From Proteus penneri (GTDB lineage Bacteria > Pseudomonadota > Gammaproteobacteria > Enterobacterales > Enterobacteriaceae), in the NCBI RefSeq assembly GCF_003144535.1, contig NZ_PHFJ01000012.1, positions 62,001 through 126,000 on the forward strand: DNA of 64,000 bases, read 5' to 3'. Position 1 is the first letter of the stretch. The number at the start of each line of letters is the position of its first letter. The notes beneath the pieces were generated by a model that was not told where the DNA came from, did not search any database, and saw nothing but the letters and a program-made list of their open reading frames with translations. Made by a program: the position numbers and the translations under genes. This document shows positions 47,868 through 57,391 of this stretch, piece by piece.

Positions 47868-48773
47868 TTAAGACTTATAAATTAAAGTGCCAGACTGACC
47901 TTCAATAACTTGTTGAATATTTTGTAATGCACCAATATGAGCTTGTTGCCCTGTTGCATTAACAAAATCACTCACCGCCATAATTTTTGGTCCCATTGCG
48001 CCATCAGCGACAGCCATTGGTGCAAGTTCTTCTGGTGTTGCTTCACGAATTGCAGCTTGTTCTGGTGTACCCCAATTTTTATAAATAGCATCAGCCTCTG
48101 TTAAAATAACAAAGTGTTCTGCATTTAATTCACGAGAAATTAAAGCCGCTGTTAAATCTTTATCAATAACCGCTTCACTACCAATAAATTCATTATTTGT
48201 GTTGTTAACTGGAATACCGCCACCACCACCACAAATAACAATATGACCTTTATCTAATAAAAGTCTTACTGCTTCGATATCAATAATCTTTTTCGGTGTT
48301 GGTGATGGCACAACACGGCGGTAATGTTTACCATCTTGTTTAAATGTCCATTGATACTTCGCAATTAATTCTTCTTTATCAGCTTCATCATAAATAGGGC
48401 CAATAAATTTACTTGGATCGTTAAATGCTTCATCATTAATATCAACAGAAACACGTGTCATTACCGTTGTAATAGCTTGATTTGGGTTATTTTGATTAAT
48501 TTTTTGCATCATCATATAACCAATCATACCTTGGCTTTCAGCCACTAGAATATCCAACGGATAGGCTGGAACAGCTTGATATGCCAGGTTTTGTAGTGCA
48601 AGCAATCCAACTTGAGGCCCATTGCCGTGTACTAATACAACACGATACTCTTTAGCTAATTTATTAATTGTCTCTGACATCAATTCAATATTTTTATATT
48701 GATTTTCAGCAGACAAAATTTCTCCGCGTTGCAATAATGCATTTCCGCCTAAAGCAATAACAATTGTTTTCAT
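47868..48773 (-). CDS. allK: Carbamate kinase (AllK type)
   Basis: This 301-residue amino-acid-kinase-fold enzyme makes ATP from carbamoyl phosphate and ADP, releasing carbamate. Visible motifs are VIALGGNALLQRGE at the N-terminus, VHGNGPQVG near residue 49, VPSPTPK near 155, and ICGGGGGIPV near 195. These are typical of carbamate kinases. E. coli YbcF (AllK) is the equivalent gene after fdrA-ylbE-ylbF. It uses the carbamoyl phosphate formed by the AllFGH enzyme upstream. Confidence 0.93.
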   Translation of the reverse strand: MKTIVIALGGNALLQRGEILSAENQYKNIELMSETINKLAKEYRVVLVHGNGPQVGLLALQNLAYQAVPAYPLDILVAESQGMIGYMMMQKINQNNPNQAITTVMTRVSVDINDEAFNDPSKFIGPIYDEADKEELIAKYQWTFKQDGKHYRRVVPSPTPKKIIDIEAVRLLLDKGHIVICGGGGGIPVNNTNNEFIGSEAVIDKDLTAALISRELNAEHFVILTEADAIYKNWGTPEQAAIREATPEELAPMAVADGAMGPKIMAVSDFVNATGQQAHIGALQNIQQVIEGQSGTLIYKS

Positions 48774-48820
48774 AATTATCCGTATCCGAATGTTTATATA
48801 AATTCTTTTATTAAAAAAAA

Positions 48821-49648
48821 TTAATAAATATGCTGTTGTTGTTTTTTAGTTTGGTAACCAATCCATAATCCCAGTAATGTATCTGCACCGGAATGATGAC
48901 CAATAGAGAGTATTTCCAACATATCCTTAAAAATAATCTCTTTATTCTTTATTTTTTTACCTAGTTGAATGAGATAGGTAGAAAATATTCCCTGGGTGGC
49001 ATATTCCAAATAATGCTTACTGACAACGGTGGTCAATTCAGATAAAGGCGGTGTGTTATAAAAAAAATTATTAAGTTTATTTTCTGGCTCTGCTAAATAA
49101 TGCGCAAATAACATACCCACCAGCATATCATCTGAGCTTGGTGTTAACCCGGGGCCTTTCCCTGTAAAAATAGCCCAGTTAACAGCATTACCTAATAACT
49201 GATTATGAAATAGCTTAGTTAATAATTTAATTTCATTAAGTTGCGCGATTTGGCGATAATTTTTTAATGGCCCATATAACCCTGTCGCAATCGAGGGTGA
49301 GAGCAGAGAAAAAAAACTTTCTAACCAACGCAAATCTAGTTCCGCTTTATCTTGTAAACGTAAATCCTCTCTCTGACCTGCGAGTAGAGTGAGTTTATTT
49401 GCAAGTATGGCTTGATGATCTTTTAGACTCATCATGACCGAGGGATGGCACTGTTTAGCAAAATAATCGAAATCATCTTGTTTCAATAACCATCCCATCG
49501 GGCTTAATCCTCTTCCTTCGCGATGAAAAGTGATTAAGCGTTGTTGAGGACAAATGAAATTCAAAGCATGATCATAAATGCCCACACATTTAATCTCACC
49601 TTCAAAGTCAGTGATATGCTGGCTGGTTTGAAGTGCTTGAATTTGCAT
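48821..49648 (-). CDS. allH: DUF2877 protein, oxamate carbamoyltransferase subunit (AllH/YlbF)
   Basis: This 275-residue soluble protein of the DUF2877 family has the conserved segment GKGPGLTPSSDDMLVGML near residue 165 and HHSGADTLLGLWIG near the C-terminus. E. coli YlbF (AllH, 271 residues) is its counterpart. Together with FdrA and YlbE it has been reported as a subunit of oxamate carbamoyltransferase. Gaps of 42-47 bp separate it from allG and allK on the same strand. Catalytic residues are not known to me. Confidence 0.85.
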   Translation of the reverse strand: MQIQALQTSQHITDFEGEIKCVGIYDHALNFICPQQRLITFHREGRGLSPMGWLLKQDDFDYFAKQCHPSVMMSLKDHQAILANKLTLLAGQREDLRLQDKAELDLRWLESFFSLLSPSIATGLYGPLKNYRQIAQLNEIKLLTKLFHNQLLGNAVNWAIFTGKGPGLTPSSDDMLVGMLFAHYLAEPENKLNNFFYNTPPLSELTTVVSKHYLEYATQGIFSTYLIQLGKKIKNKEIIFKDMLEILSIGHHSGADTLLGLWIGYQTKKQQQHIY

Positions 49649-49690
49649 AATGCCCCCTTTATTGCTGTGATTTATCGTTACAAAGCACGA

Positions 49691-50956
49691 TTAAGCATCG
49701 ATGCCTAACTCTTCTGCTAATGCAACAATCGCTTTTTCAAAGCAACCTAAAGGTGCGCGTACAGTACCTGCACCAATCTGGCCAACACCAGGCTCTTTAT
49801 GTGCAATACCCGTGTTAATCAGTGGTGTAATACCCGTTTCAACAACGCGACGAGCATCTAATCCTAAACATGCACCTTGAAAATCCCAAGTTGGAATTTG
49901 CAACATCATGTTACGAGCAAGGTAGATCTCAGCCATTTCTTCAGTCACTTCACGTGCTGCATCCATACCACCTGATGCACCAACAAAGCGTGTTACACCC
50001 GGTGCGGCAACCATTGCTGCGCCACCAATACCGAAAGTTTCAGTAATTGCACTGTCACCGATATCTGGATTTGCATCTGCTTGACTAAAACCAGAGAAGA
50101 ACAGACCTTGTGGTGTATTTACTGGGGCAGTAAACCATTGGTCGCCCATTCCACTGATTTTGATACCAAAGTTGCTACCATTACGGGTCATAACAGTAAC
50201 GATAGTGCCTTGCTTGATTTGAGCACCTGCATCCATCGCCGCTTTACAGTAAGCCATTGCTAAGTTCAGGAAGAACTGATCGGTAATGCTCAGGAATTTA
50301 GTCACTTTTGTGATTTCAGCATCTTCAAAATCTAATGTACTTAATACTGGTGCCAATTGACGCAGTAACAGGGCTGAAGCTGCGATATTACGTTGGTGGA
50401 ATTCATCACCCATAGTAATTGCTTGACCCATAATTGCAGTCAGGTCAATACCATTTTCGAAAGTGGCAATCGCTGCTTTTAATACTGGCGCTAAGCTTTT
50501 TTGCATCCAATGTAGACGCTCTTGCACATCAGGGCCATAAGCTCCAAAGCGCATCACTTTACCGATACCTTCATTCATGTTGCAGTAAGCGTAGTTACCA
50601 TGAATGTGATTTTTGATAACCAGCATTGGCATATGAGCAGAAGTAATACCACCCATTGGGCCTACTGCATTCACGTTATGGCAAGGAATAAACTCGATTT
50701 CCCCTGCTTCTAACATCGCTAATGCTTGTTCTTCCGTTTCTGCCCAGCCTTCAAATAAAGAAGCACCGATACATGCACCACGAACAGGACCACTCATTTC
50801 ACCCCAAGTTACTGGTGGACCTGCGTGAAGTAATTTTTTACCCGTTTCTAAAACAGGAACAACTTCTTTTGCTAAGCTAACATCACACCAGTGAGGACGG
50901 GCTTCACGGATACGTTCGATAACTGCTTCATTCGCTTGTTCGATAGTTGAGTACAT
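49691..50956 (-). CDS. allG: DUF1116 protein, oxamate carbamoyltransferase subunit (AllG/YlbE)
   Basis: This 421-residue soluble protein of the DUF1116 family is close to E. coli YlbE (419). Recognisable segments are RPHWCDVSLAKEVVP near the N-terminus, GPPVTWGEMSGPVRGA near residue 46, NAVGPMGGITSAHMP near 98, and a C-terminal GACLGLDARRVVE. It lies 12 bp downstream of fdrA. The fdrA-ylbE-ylbF set (allFGH) is reported to form the enzyme that converts oxalurate to oxamate and carbamoyl phosphate. Confidence 0.88.
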   Translation of the reverse strand: MYSTIEQANEAVIERIREARPHWCDVSLAKEVVPVLETGKKLLHAGPPVTWGEMSGPVRGACIGASLFEGWAETEEQALAMLEAGEIEFIPCHNVNAVGPMGGITSAHMPMLVIKNHIHGNYAYCNMNEGIGKVMRFGAYGPDVQERLHWMQKSLAPVLKAAIATFENGIDLTAIMGQAITMGDEFHQRNIAASALLLRQLAPVLSTLDFEDAEITKVTKFLSITDQFFLNLAMAYCKAAMDAGAQIKQGTIVTVMTRNGSNFGIKISGMGDQWFTAPVNTPQGLFFSGFSQADANPDIGDSAITETFGIGGAAMVAAPGVTRFVGASGGMDAAREVTEEMAEIYLARNMMLQIPTWDFQGACLGLDARRVVETGITPLINTGIAHKEPGVGQIGAGTVRAPLGCFEKAIVALAEELGIDA

Positions 50957-50968
50957 ATCTGCAATTCC

Positions 50969-52636
50969 TTATTTCAATTTCTTTAATATTTCAGCCAGTT
51001 TTTTATTGCCACCTGCGACAGGTGCCCACTGATAATGCACAACAGGGGTGCCACTTGATTGCAGATCGTCTGCAAAGCTACGTAATCCTGCGTTGATCAC
51101 AGAGATCCCGTTAAGCAGTGGTGGCACTTCAGCATGTGCTTCTGCTGGATGTGGCTGGATTAATTCTTTTGCTAATAAAACCGCTTCTGGCAACGTATCC
51201 ATGACAATAATGCCCGCTTCTTTTAGCTGTTTTTGCTGTTCGCTGCGGTTTTGTGGATCGTCTTCAGTACCAGTGATCGTTGCGATGGTGATTAATGGAT
51301 TAGCTTCGCCACGTTTTTCATTCAGTTTTTTGATTTCTTGAATTAACGCGCCGGCAGGATCTTGAGTTGCACCATAACCAATAACAAAATCAACCAGTAA
51401 CACGCCAGCTTCTGTTTTATTACTTAGCTCACTGATAAATTTGTTACGAGTAGATGGGTCAATCATTGGGTGTGGTTTACCCTGTGTATAAAAATCATCA
51501 CCCATATCGATGATTTTGTGACCATCAGCATCTAGCATCGTGCCTTGTTTATGCTCGTTATCGACTTCAACATTAAGTTTTTCAGATAACAACATGGCGC
51601 ATTCAGCCGCTAACGTACCACCGGCATAAAGACCAATGATTTTCTTACCTGTAACTTTTGGTAATTCCGCTGCGATATCTTCAACACGTGCTAATTCAGC
51701 CGCAATGCGCGCCGTTTCATCTAACGTGCGAGTAAAATAGATATTGTCGTCTTGGAATTTCTCAGGTGTTGTACCTAAGAATTGCGCCACAATCGGTTTA
51801 TTATGGCGTTTCATTTCGGCAATAATTTTTTGGCGAACAGCAGGCGCTGGTGGCTTAGAAACAAAAGCAATAACACGCGTATTAGGATCTGCCGCCAACA
51901 TATTGATAGCAGTGATCGCACTGATACCACCAATTTGCTCTGTTAAATCACGACCACCTAGGCCAATTGAATGAGAAATACCTTGGCGCTGTAAAACGAT
52001 TTGAGAGGTAATTTCTTGAATACCTGTCCCTGATGCGCCAACAATACCAATTGAGCCTTTCGGTGCAATGTTAGCGAAAGCAAGAGGAGCTCCTGCAATA
52101 TTTGCCGTACCACAGTCAGGTCCCATCACAATCAGACCTTTTGCAGCTGCTTTTTCTTTTAATGCTTTTTCATCTGCGATAGAAACGTTGTCAGAGAACA
52201 GCATAACGTTACAACCATCTTCTAAGCCCATGTCAGCCAATTCCGCGGCATATTCACCAGCAATAGAGATAAGTAACATATTGGCATTAGTGCTTTTTTG
52301 TTTAGCAGTACGCCAGCTACGTACTGTCGTTAATTTGTTACCACCTTTTTGACCACTTGCAATTTCTGCAAGAGCTTCTTCTAATGCCGTAGAGATCATA
52401 TCGATAATGGCAGGATCGTCTGATTCCGCTTTAATCGAAACACAAATGTCATTCGGTGTTGCTTCGTTAAACATGTCATGCCAGAAACCGGTGACATCGA
52501 GAAGAGATTTATTCGCTGGTGTTCCCATCATGACGGAAATTTCTTCCACCTCTGGGGCTTCACTTAATTTTCGGGAAATAATCATCAGGCTTACTGAATC
52601 CTGAAAGCTCCCTTTTTTAATAAAAGCATGGATCAT
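50969..52636 (-). CDS. allF: FdrA family protein, oxamate carbamoyltransferase subunit (AllF)
   Basis: This 555-residue protein equals E. coli FdrA in size. It starts MIHAFIKKGSFQDSVSLM and has an acyl-CoA-synthetase (SucD-like) organisation. The CoA/Rossmann motif GIVGASGTGIQEITSQI is near residue 196, GLGGRDL near 220, and a succinyl-CoA ligase-like half with GLYAGGTLAAE near 345. FdrA (renamed AllF) is the first subunit of the reported oxamate carbamoyltransferase. It is the first gene of the operon. The approximately 1-kb upstream region carries a CRP-like site. Confidence 0.9.
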   Translation of the reverse strand: MIHAFIKKGSFQDSVSLMIISRKLSEAPEVEEISVMMGTPANKSLLDVTGFWHDMFNEATPNDICVSIKAESDDPAIIDMISTALEEALAEIASGQKGGNKLTTVRSWRTAKQKSTNANMLLISIAGEYAAELADMGLEDGCNVMLFSDNVSIADEKALKEKAAAKGLIVMGPDCGTANIAGAPLAFANIAPKGSIGIVGASGTGIQEITSQIVLQRQGISHSIGLGGRDLTEQIGGISAITAINMLAADPNTRVIAFVSKPPAPAVRQKIIAEMKRHNKPIVAQFLGTTPEKFQDDNIYFTRTLDETARIAAELARVEDIAAELPKVTGKKIIGLYAGGTLAAECAMLLSEKLNVEVDNEHKQGTMLDADGHKIIDMGDDFYTQGKPHPMIDPSTRNKFISELSNKTEAGVLLVDFVIGYGATQDPAGALIQEIKKLNEKRGEANPLITIATITGTEDDPQNRSEQQKQLKEAGIIVMDTLPEAVLLAKELIQPHPAEAHAEVPPLLNGISVINAGLRSFADDLQSSGTPVVHYQWAPVAGGNKKLAEILKKLK

Positions 52637-53693
52637 TATGATATCCTTAACGCATTTAATATATGTAACAGCACATATCTATTTGCATTTCGTTTTTTTG
52701 ATAATAAGAAGCCTATTTGCTTAAATTATTAAGCAATATAAATAAATGTCTGATTTATTAATTTCTAATCTCTGCGTATAAACATACTGAAGAAATATTG
52801 AAAAGTAGAGTGACAGAAGTCACACTTATTTATTGTAAAAAATTTTTATTTAATCGAACGGTATTTATTAAATAAATTATGATGAGAAAAGTTTATTAAT
52901 TCAGGAATAGAACCTAAAAACAAAGAGATGAATTTAACAATAAGGAAACATTTGTTGCAATAAAAAGCTCATATAAAACAAATATAAACGATAATGAGTT
53001 TACAATTTTACAACATACAATAGTAAGAAATTATTATCAACAAATAAAAAAATATATTTTTATTTTAACTTTTTAAATTATCCATTATTTTTAGTTTCAT
53101 TTAAATCCATAAGATAAAACCTTGTATTTAACATGGGTTTAAAATAAAAAGAATATAAATTTTATGATTTAAGTTACTGCTTAATAGTTTTAAATTAAAT
53201 TCTTAATTTCATATTGTTAGTAAAACATTCACAGACAAACTGTATAGCTTATTCTTTTAAAAAAGTTAACTTAGTTACATCTTAATTATTTTGGTAAAAT
53301 AGCGTTGAAAAATATTATGTAAAACAATAAATCAGCAACCCAATGACTTTCAAAAATAGTAGAGACCATTCATTGTGTATCACCTATTAGGTTATTTTCA
53401 ATATTTTGCTGAATTGTTTCAGGTGCCGATATTACGTCAAAAAATAGTAGAAAATATTATTTCCGATTATTCATCCATTGTTAATAACATTATAATCACC
53501 CTATATTTTAATAACATTAAGTTACATAAACCTGCTTATTTTAAAATTAAGTTAATAAATAATTTTGTTTTTATGACACCAGTCAATGAATATTTAATAA
53601 TATGTTAATAAGATTATCTTTAATAAAATACTTATTAACTTTACTTTTTACTTCTGATTATTTATTTAACCTGCAACTTAATGGAATAACCTG
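52637..53693. other. One-kilobase intergenic region between divergent operons
   Basis: A 1,057-bp AT-rich gap separates the allFGHK operon from the DASS transporter gene, which are divergent. It contains a CRP-like site at 52809-52824. A 77-codon open frame at 53375-53608 (GTG start, Ile/Asn-rich, no ribosome site) is not convincing. Otherwise I see no gene or RNA. Confidence 0.5.
52809..52824. promoter_or_regulatory. CRP-like binding site upstream of allF
   Basis: AGTGACAGAAGTCACA agrees with TGTGA-N6-TCACA at all but the first base. It is centred about 180 bp before the allF start, where it could impose catabolite control on the operon or, less likely, on the distant DASS gene. Confidence 0.55.
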
Positions 53694-55166
53694 ATGAATA
53701 AATTAACTCCATTACGTCCCATCTCTACATTAATCGCCGTTTCTATTACCCTCATTATCTGGTTTCTTATCCCCGTACCACAAGGTGTTGACCCCAATGC
53801 TTGGCATTTATTAGCACTCTTTGTCGGTACTATCGCTGCTATTATCGGTAAAGCACTTCCTATCGGTGCTGTTTCTATTATTGCTATTGCATTAGTGGCT
53901 GTTACAGGTGTTACTAATCCAAATTCAACTAAAGCTGCTATCGGTGATGCATTAAGTGGTTTTTCCAATGATCTTATCTGGTTAATTGGTATTTCCATTA
54001 TGGTCTCTATGAGCCTAAATAAAACTGGGCTTGGTGCCAGAATTGGTTATTATTTTATTTCACTATTTGGCAAAAAAACGATTGGAATAGCCTATTCATT
54101 AGCCATTGCCGAAACAATATTAGCACCAGTAACGCCAAGTAATACTGCACGGGGTGGTGGTATTATTCACCCAATTATGCGTTCAATTTCAGACAGTTTT
54201 AACTCTAAAGTAGAAGATGGTACAAGTGGTAAAATAGGTCGTTACCTCTCTTTAGTGAACTACAATATAAATCCAATTACTTCTGCCATGTTTATTACGG
54301 CAACCGCCCCTAACCCACTTATTGTAAGTTTAATTATCAGTGAAACTGATCCTACACATGAGCTTAGTTGGTCTATGTGGGCAATTGCTGCGTTTGTGCC
54401 CGCTATTGTTTCATTAATATTAATGCCAATTGTTATCTATCTTCTTTATAAACCTGAAATAACCAGTACCCCGAATGCTCCTCATTTTGCTAAAGAGCGT
54501 TTAGCGCAATTAGGGCCTATTTCATTACCTGAAAAAATAACCCTTGCCGTCTTCGCCTTATTATTAATTATGTGGGCTGGTGTCCCAGCATTATTATTTG
54601 GTGATGGATTTAGCATTAATGCAACAACAGCAGCATTTATTGGTTTGTCGATTTTATTATGTACAGGCGTTTTAAACTGGGATGATATTTTAAAAAATAA
54701 AGGTGCATGGGATACCGTAGTTTGGTTCTCTGCATTAGTTATGATGGCATCCTTCTTAGGAAAATTAGGATTAATTAAATGGTTGTCACTCAGTGTTGGG
54801 GCAAGTATTGATAGTATGGGAATAAGTTGGGTCAGTGGCATGATATTACTGGTACTAATTTACGTTTATTCTCACTATTTCTTTGCCAGTACCACCGCGC
54901 ATATTACGGCAATGTTTGCCGCCTTTTATGCTGCAGGTTTAGCCCTTGGTGCACCACCAATGTTATTAGGGCTGATTTTGGCATTCTCATCTTCATTAAT
55001 GATGTCATTAACACATTATGGTACAGGTACGGCGCCCATTATTTTTGGTTCAGGTTATGCCACATTAGGTGAATGGTGGAAAACAGGCTTTGTAATGAGT
55101 GTAGTTAATCTTATCATCTGGATCACGCTTGGCAGCGTATGGTGGAAAGTATTGGGGTATTGGTAG
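53694..55166 (+). CDS. DASS-family anion transporter (TtdT/CitT-like)
   Basis: This 490-residue inner-membrane carrier of the divalent anion:sodium symporter family has about twelve to fourteen helices. Two SNT-type motifs are visible: APVTPSNTARGGG near residue 145 and YFFASTTAHITAM near 400, typical of the substrate and cation sites. The family member TtdT exchanges tartrate for succinate, and CitT citrate for succinate; substrate here is unassigned. It is monocistronic, with a hairpin at 55190-55248 after it, and divergent from the oxamate operon. Confidence 0.88.
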   Translation: MNKLTPLRPISTLIAVSITLIIWFLIPVPQGVDPNAWHLLALFVGTIAAIIGKALPIGAVSIIAIALVAVTGVTNPNSTKAAIGDALSGFSNDLIWLIGISIMVSMSLNKTGLGARIGYYFISLFGKKTIGIAYSLAIAETILAPVTPSNTARGGGIIHPIMRSISDSFNSKVEDGTSGKIGRYLSLVNYNINPITSAMFITATAPNPLIVSLIISETDPTHELSWSMWAIAAFVPAIVSLILMPIVIYLLYKPEITSTPNAPHFAKERLAQLGPISLPEKITLAVFALLLIMWAGVPALLFGDGFSINATTAAFIGLSILLCTGVLNWDDILKNKGAWDTVVWFSALVMMASFLGKLGLIKWLSLSVGASIDSMGISWVSGMILLVLIYVYSHYFFASTTAHITAMFAAFYAAGLALGAPPMLLGLILAFSSSLMMSLTHYGTGTAPIIFGSGYATLGEWWKTGFVMSVVNLIIWITLGSVWWKVLGYW

Positions 55167-55189
55167 GAATAAATTTCCCAAAATATATT

Positions 55190-55248
55190 AATGCCTAAGT
55201 ATTCGTGATCACACCATTATTCAAATGATGAGTCACATCTTAGGCATT
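55190..55248. terminator. Long-loop hairpin between transporter and fimbrial operon
   Basis: AATGCCTAAG and CTTAGGCATT are perfect complements separated by about 39 bases, ending in ATTTTAAAAA. They lie between the convergent DASS gene and the fimbrial operon end. Confidence 0.6.
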
Positions 55249-55262
55249 ATTTTAAAAAAGCT

Positions 55263-55559
55263 TCATTGTATAAATAGCACTTCAGCCATGTAGCGATTCT
55301 TTTTACTATCGATTTTATCTTTCTCAAGCTTATTATCTTCAATAAGCAAATCACTTAAAAAGTATTCAGGTTCAACATCAAAAAAATAAGATAAACAATA
55401 GAGCGTTTCAGCGTGAATGTTCGTTTCCCCATTTTCATAACGTGATTGATGTTGTTGACTAATACCAAGTAATGCACCGAGTTCATCCCCAGTCATGCAA
55501 TACATCTCTCTCAGACTTCGGATCTTTTTTCCAACTAATTTTGATATTTTCTTGTTCAT
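55263..55559 (-). CDS. MrpJ-like HTH regulator, distal copy
   Basis: This 98-residue XRE-type helix-turn-helix protein has GALLGISQQHQSRYENGET near residues 30-48, the MrpJ-family recognition signature. In Proteus, MrpJ paralogues are encoded at the ends of fimbrial operons; they repress flhDC and thus motility while fimbriae are made. ATG 55559 with AGGA 8 bases upstream is preferred over starts at 55574 and 55580. It is the last gene of the operon, 36 bp after the adhesin gene. Confidence 0.85.
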   Translation of the reverse strand: MNKKISKLVGKKIRSLREMYCMTGDELGALLGISQQHQSRYENGETNIHAETLYCLSYFFDVEPEYFLSDLLIEDNKLEKDKIDSKKNRYMAEVLFIQ

Positions 55560-55595
55560 AGCAAACGTCCTCATAAACAAATAAAATACAATATA

Positions 55596-56588
55596 TTATT
55601 CATATAAAATATTGACTGTTGCGACTGAATTTGCTGTACCTGCAGTTATTTTATTGCCGGTCTTAATATAACGCGCCTTCCAGTTAAAAATATAATCACC
55701 AGAAGGAACATTATTTTGTAAATTAAGCTTTGTATTTAATTTAATTGGATTGTTATTACTATTAACTATTTGGATGCCAATACCTGTTGCACGGTTAGAA
55801 CCCGATAAATTTAATTTTCCTGTATTTGCATCAATATATCCTGCACTACTTGTCACCGTTGCTTTAATATTTGTTCCAGCGGCACAACTCAACGTAATAG
55901 GAACATTAACATTTTGACTCACATCTCCAATATTTTTAAATTGTGTATCGTACCAAGTTCCTAAACTTATATTATAGTTATCTGATTTTGTTGTGCATTT
56001 TAAAGAATTTACTTTTATTGCACCAACTGGAATTCTTAATGTTGATAAAATCCATTGGTGATTAGCAGGTAAAGTATTATGTTGTATCATTCGTGCTAAA
56101 TTTCCGCCCTTTAATACGGCCGATTGAGTTACCCTGCCTGTTTTTATTATTTCCACCGTCCAAGCAGGGTTAATAATCTGAAATTTCTCTATAATTGCAT
56201 TGCTAGGCTGGTTAGCGCCAGTATATTTAAGATTGATATAACCCATATTATTCATTTTTACTTTTATTCCAATTCCTGGAATATTAGTTGCTGCTATCCG
56301 ATTAGAATTAGGTATCCATCCATTAATAAAATCACCTTTAATAAAAGCATTTCTTCCACACTCACCACTATTTCCTTTAAATGAAGTTATATTAGCCGGC
56401 CTATAATTAAGTGTAATTGTAGCAAGTGTTCTTGTCGTCAAATCATCATGTTGAATATTAAAAACACGATTTGGTACATCAACTATCACATTATTGTAAT
56501 TTGGATTTTGTATACATGCCGCTGTAGAATAAGCAGAGTAAATTAATATTCCACCTAATAATAATGGCTTAATTATTATATTTTCCAT
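55596..56588 (-). CDS. Two-domain fimbrial tip adhesin (MrpH-like)
   Basis: This is a 330-residue exported protein. A signal peptide covers about 23 residues (ending AYSTA). The N-terminal region (about 24-190) lacks pilin features and is probably receptor-binding, with conserved Cys near 25 and 78. A C-terminal pilin domain (about 200-330) has SLKCTTKSDNY, PITLSCAAG and a terminal SVATVNILYE donor-like strand. This two-domain layout is that of tip adhesins such as MrpH and FimH. ATG 56588 with GAGG is chosen over GTG 56600. It overlaps the upstream MrpJ-like gene by 20 bp. Confidence 0.82.
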   Translation of the reverse strand: MENIIIKPLLLGGILIYSAYSTAACIQNPNYNNVIVDVPNRVFNIQHDDLTTRTLATITLNYRPANITSFKGNSGECGRNAFIKGDFINGWIPNSNRIAATNIPGIGIKVKMNNMGYINLKYTGANQPSNAIIEKFQIINPAWTVEIIKTGRVTQSAVLKGGNLARMIQHNTLPANHQWILSTLRIPVGAIKVNSLKCTTKSDNYNISLGTWYDTQFKNIGDVSQNVNVPITLSCAAGTNIKATVTSSAGYIDANTGKLNLSGSNRATGIGIQIVNSNNNPIKLNTKLNLQNNVPSGDYIFNWKARYIKTGNKITAGTANSVATVNILYE

Positions 56589-56862
56589 TTTTAGCCTCAC
56601 TCTTTTTTAACAGGATAGTTTTAATTTCATAATCATCTTTTTCATCCAAAATAAAAAAATCTTTTATATGAATATTAAATATTTCTGCATATTGATTAAG
56701 CCTATCCAGATTAATTCTATTAACTCCTCTTTCATATCTTGATTGTTGTTGTTGGCTAACTCCAATTAGTGCAGCCAATTCGTCTAATGAAATCCCCTTC
56801 ATTTTTCTATAATAAGTAATTTTTCTACCTATTGCTTTTGATACTGGATAGCGATTAATCAC
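56569..56862 (-). CDS. MrpJ-like HTH regulator, internal copy
   Basis: This 97-residue XRE-type regulator has AALIGVSQQQQSRYERGVNR near residues 30-49, even closer to the MrpJ signature than the distal copy. It is encoded inside the operon, between the second minor pilin and the adhesin, which is unusual because MrpJ genes generally come last. It overlaps the adhesin start. It would make motility repression depend on operon transcription well before its end. Confidence 0.87.
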   Translation of the reverse strand: MINRYPVSKAIGRKITYYRKMKGISLDELAALIGVSQQQQSRYERGVNRINLDRLNQYAEIFNIHIKDFFILDEKDDYEIKTILLKKSEAKNGKYNN

Positions 56863-56887
56863 TTTCCACTCCTAGGTTAAGTAGTTT

Positions 56888-57379
56888 TTAATTATAAATT
56901 AATGTAAACTCAAGATGACTTTTAAATGTTCCCGTACTTATTCCATCACCGGTTTTAATTAACCTTGCCGCTAATGGATATTCTGCCATTTTTGTTTGAC
57001 TGTTAATTATCGCCTCTAATTTACTACCATTCTTTATTATGGTTTTATTTCTATTTTCAACTAAATTTAGTGCGATATTTTTTGCAGTTCCATTATTAAT
57101 AAAATAATTTCCATTATTAGGATCTGCTGTTCCCGCTATCGTTAGCGTCGCTTTTTGTGTGCTTATTGGACAATTTTTTAGTTTTATTGAAAAATTGATC
57201 CAATCTGTGTTCTGATTATTTTTTAAATCTCTAATATTTACTTTTTTAAAGTCGATTAAATAGTTCTTATTCTCGATCACACAAGGAGATATAGTTACTT
57301 TTCCATAAATATTGATATTAACTGAGCTAGCCATGGCCATAGATGAAAAAAACAAAAATAAAAAGATCGTGGTTTTCAT
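56888..57379 (-). CDS. Minor fimbrial subunit, distal
   Basis: This 163-residue secreted pilin has a signal peptide of about 17 residues (ending MAMA). It then has a NINIYGKVTISPCVIEN strand with the first Cys, a second Cys near 70 (LKNCPIS), and the C-terminal SHLEFTLIYN strand bound by the chaperone. It resembles MrpE/F/G-class adaptor or minor subunits. It lies 12 bp after the neighbouring minor pilin gene. Confidence 0.85.
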   Translation of the reverse strand: MKTTIFLFLFFSSMAMASSVNINIYGKVTISPCVIENKNYLIDFKKVNIRDLKNNQNTDWINFSIKLKNCPISTQKATLTIAGTADPNNGNYFINNGTAKNIALNLVENRNKTIIKNGSKLEAIINSQTKMAEYPLAARLIKTGDGISTGTFKSHLEFTLIYN

Positions 57380-57391
57380 ATTATTTCTCTT

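Noticed and set aside
53375-53608. Open frame of 77 codons (GTG start) in the gap before the DASS gene
   Set aside because: Ile/Asn-rich composition follows from AT-rich DNA, no ribosome site, no recognisable motif.
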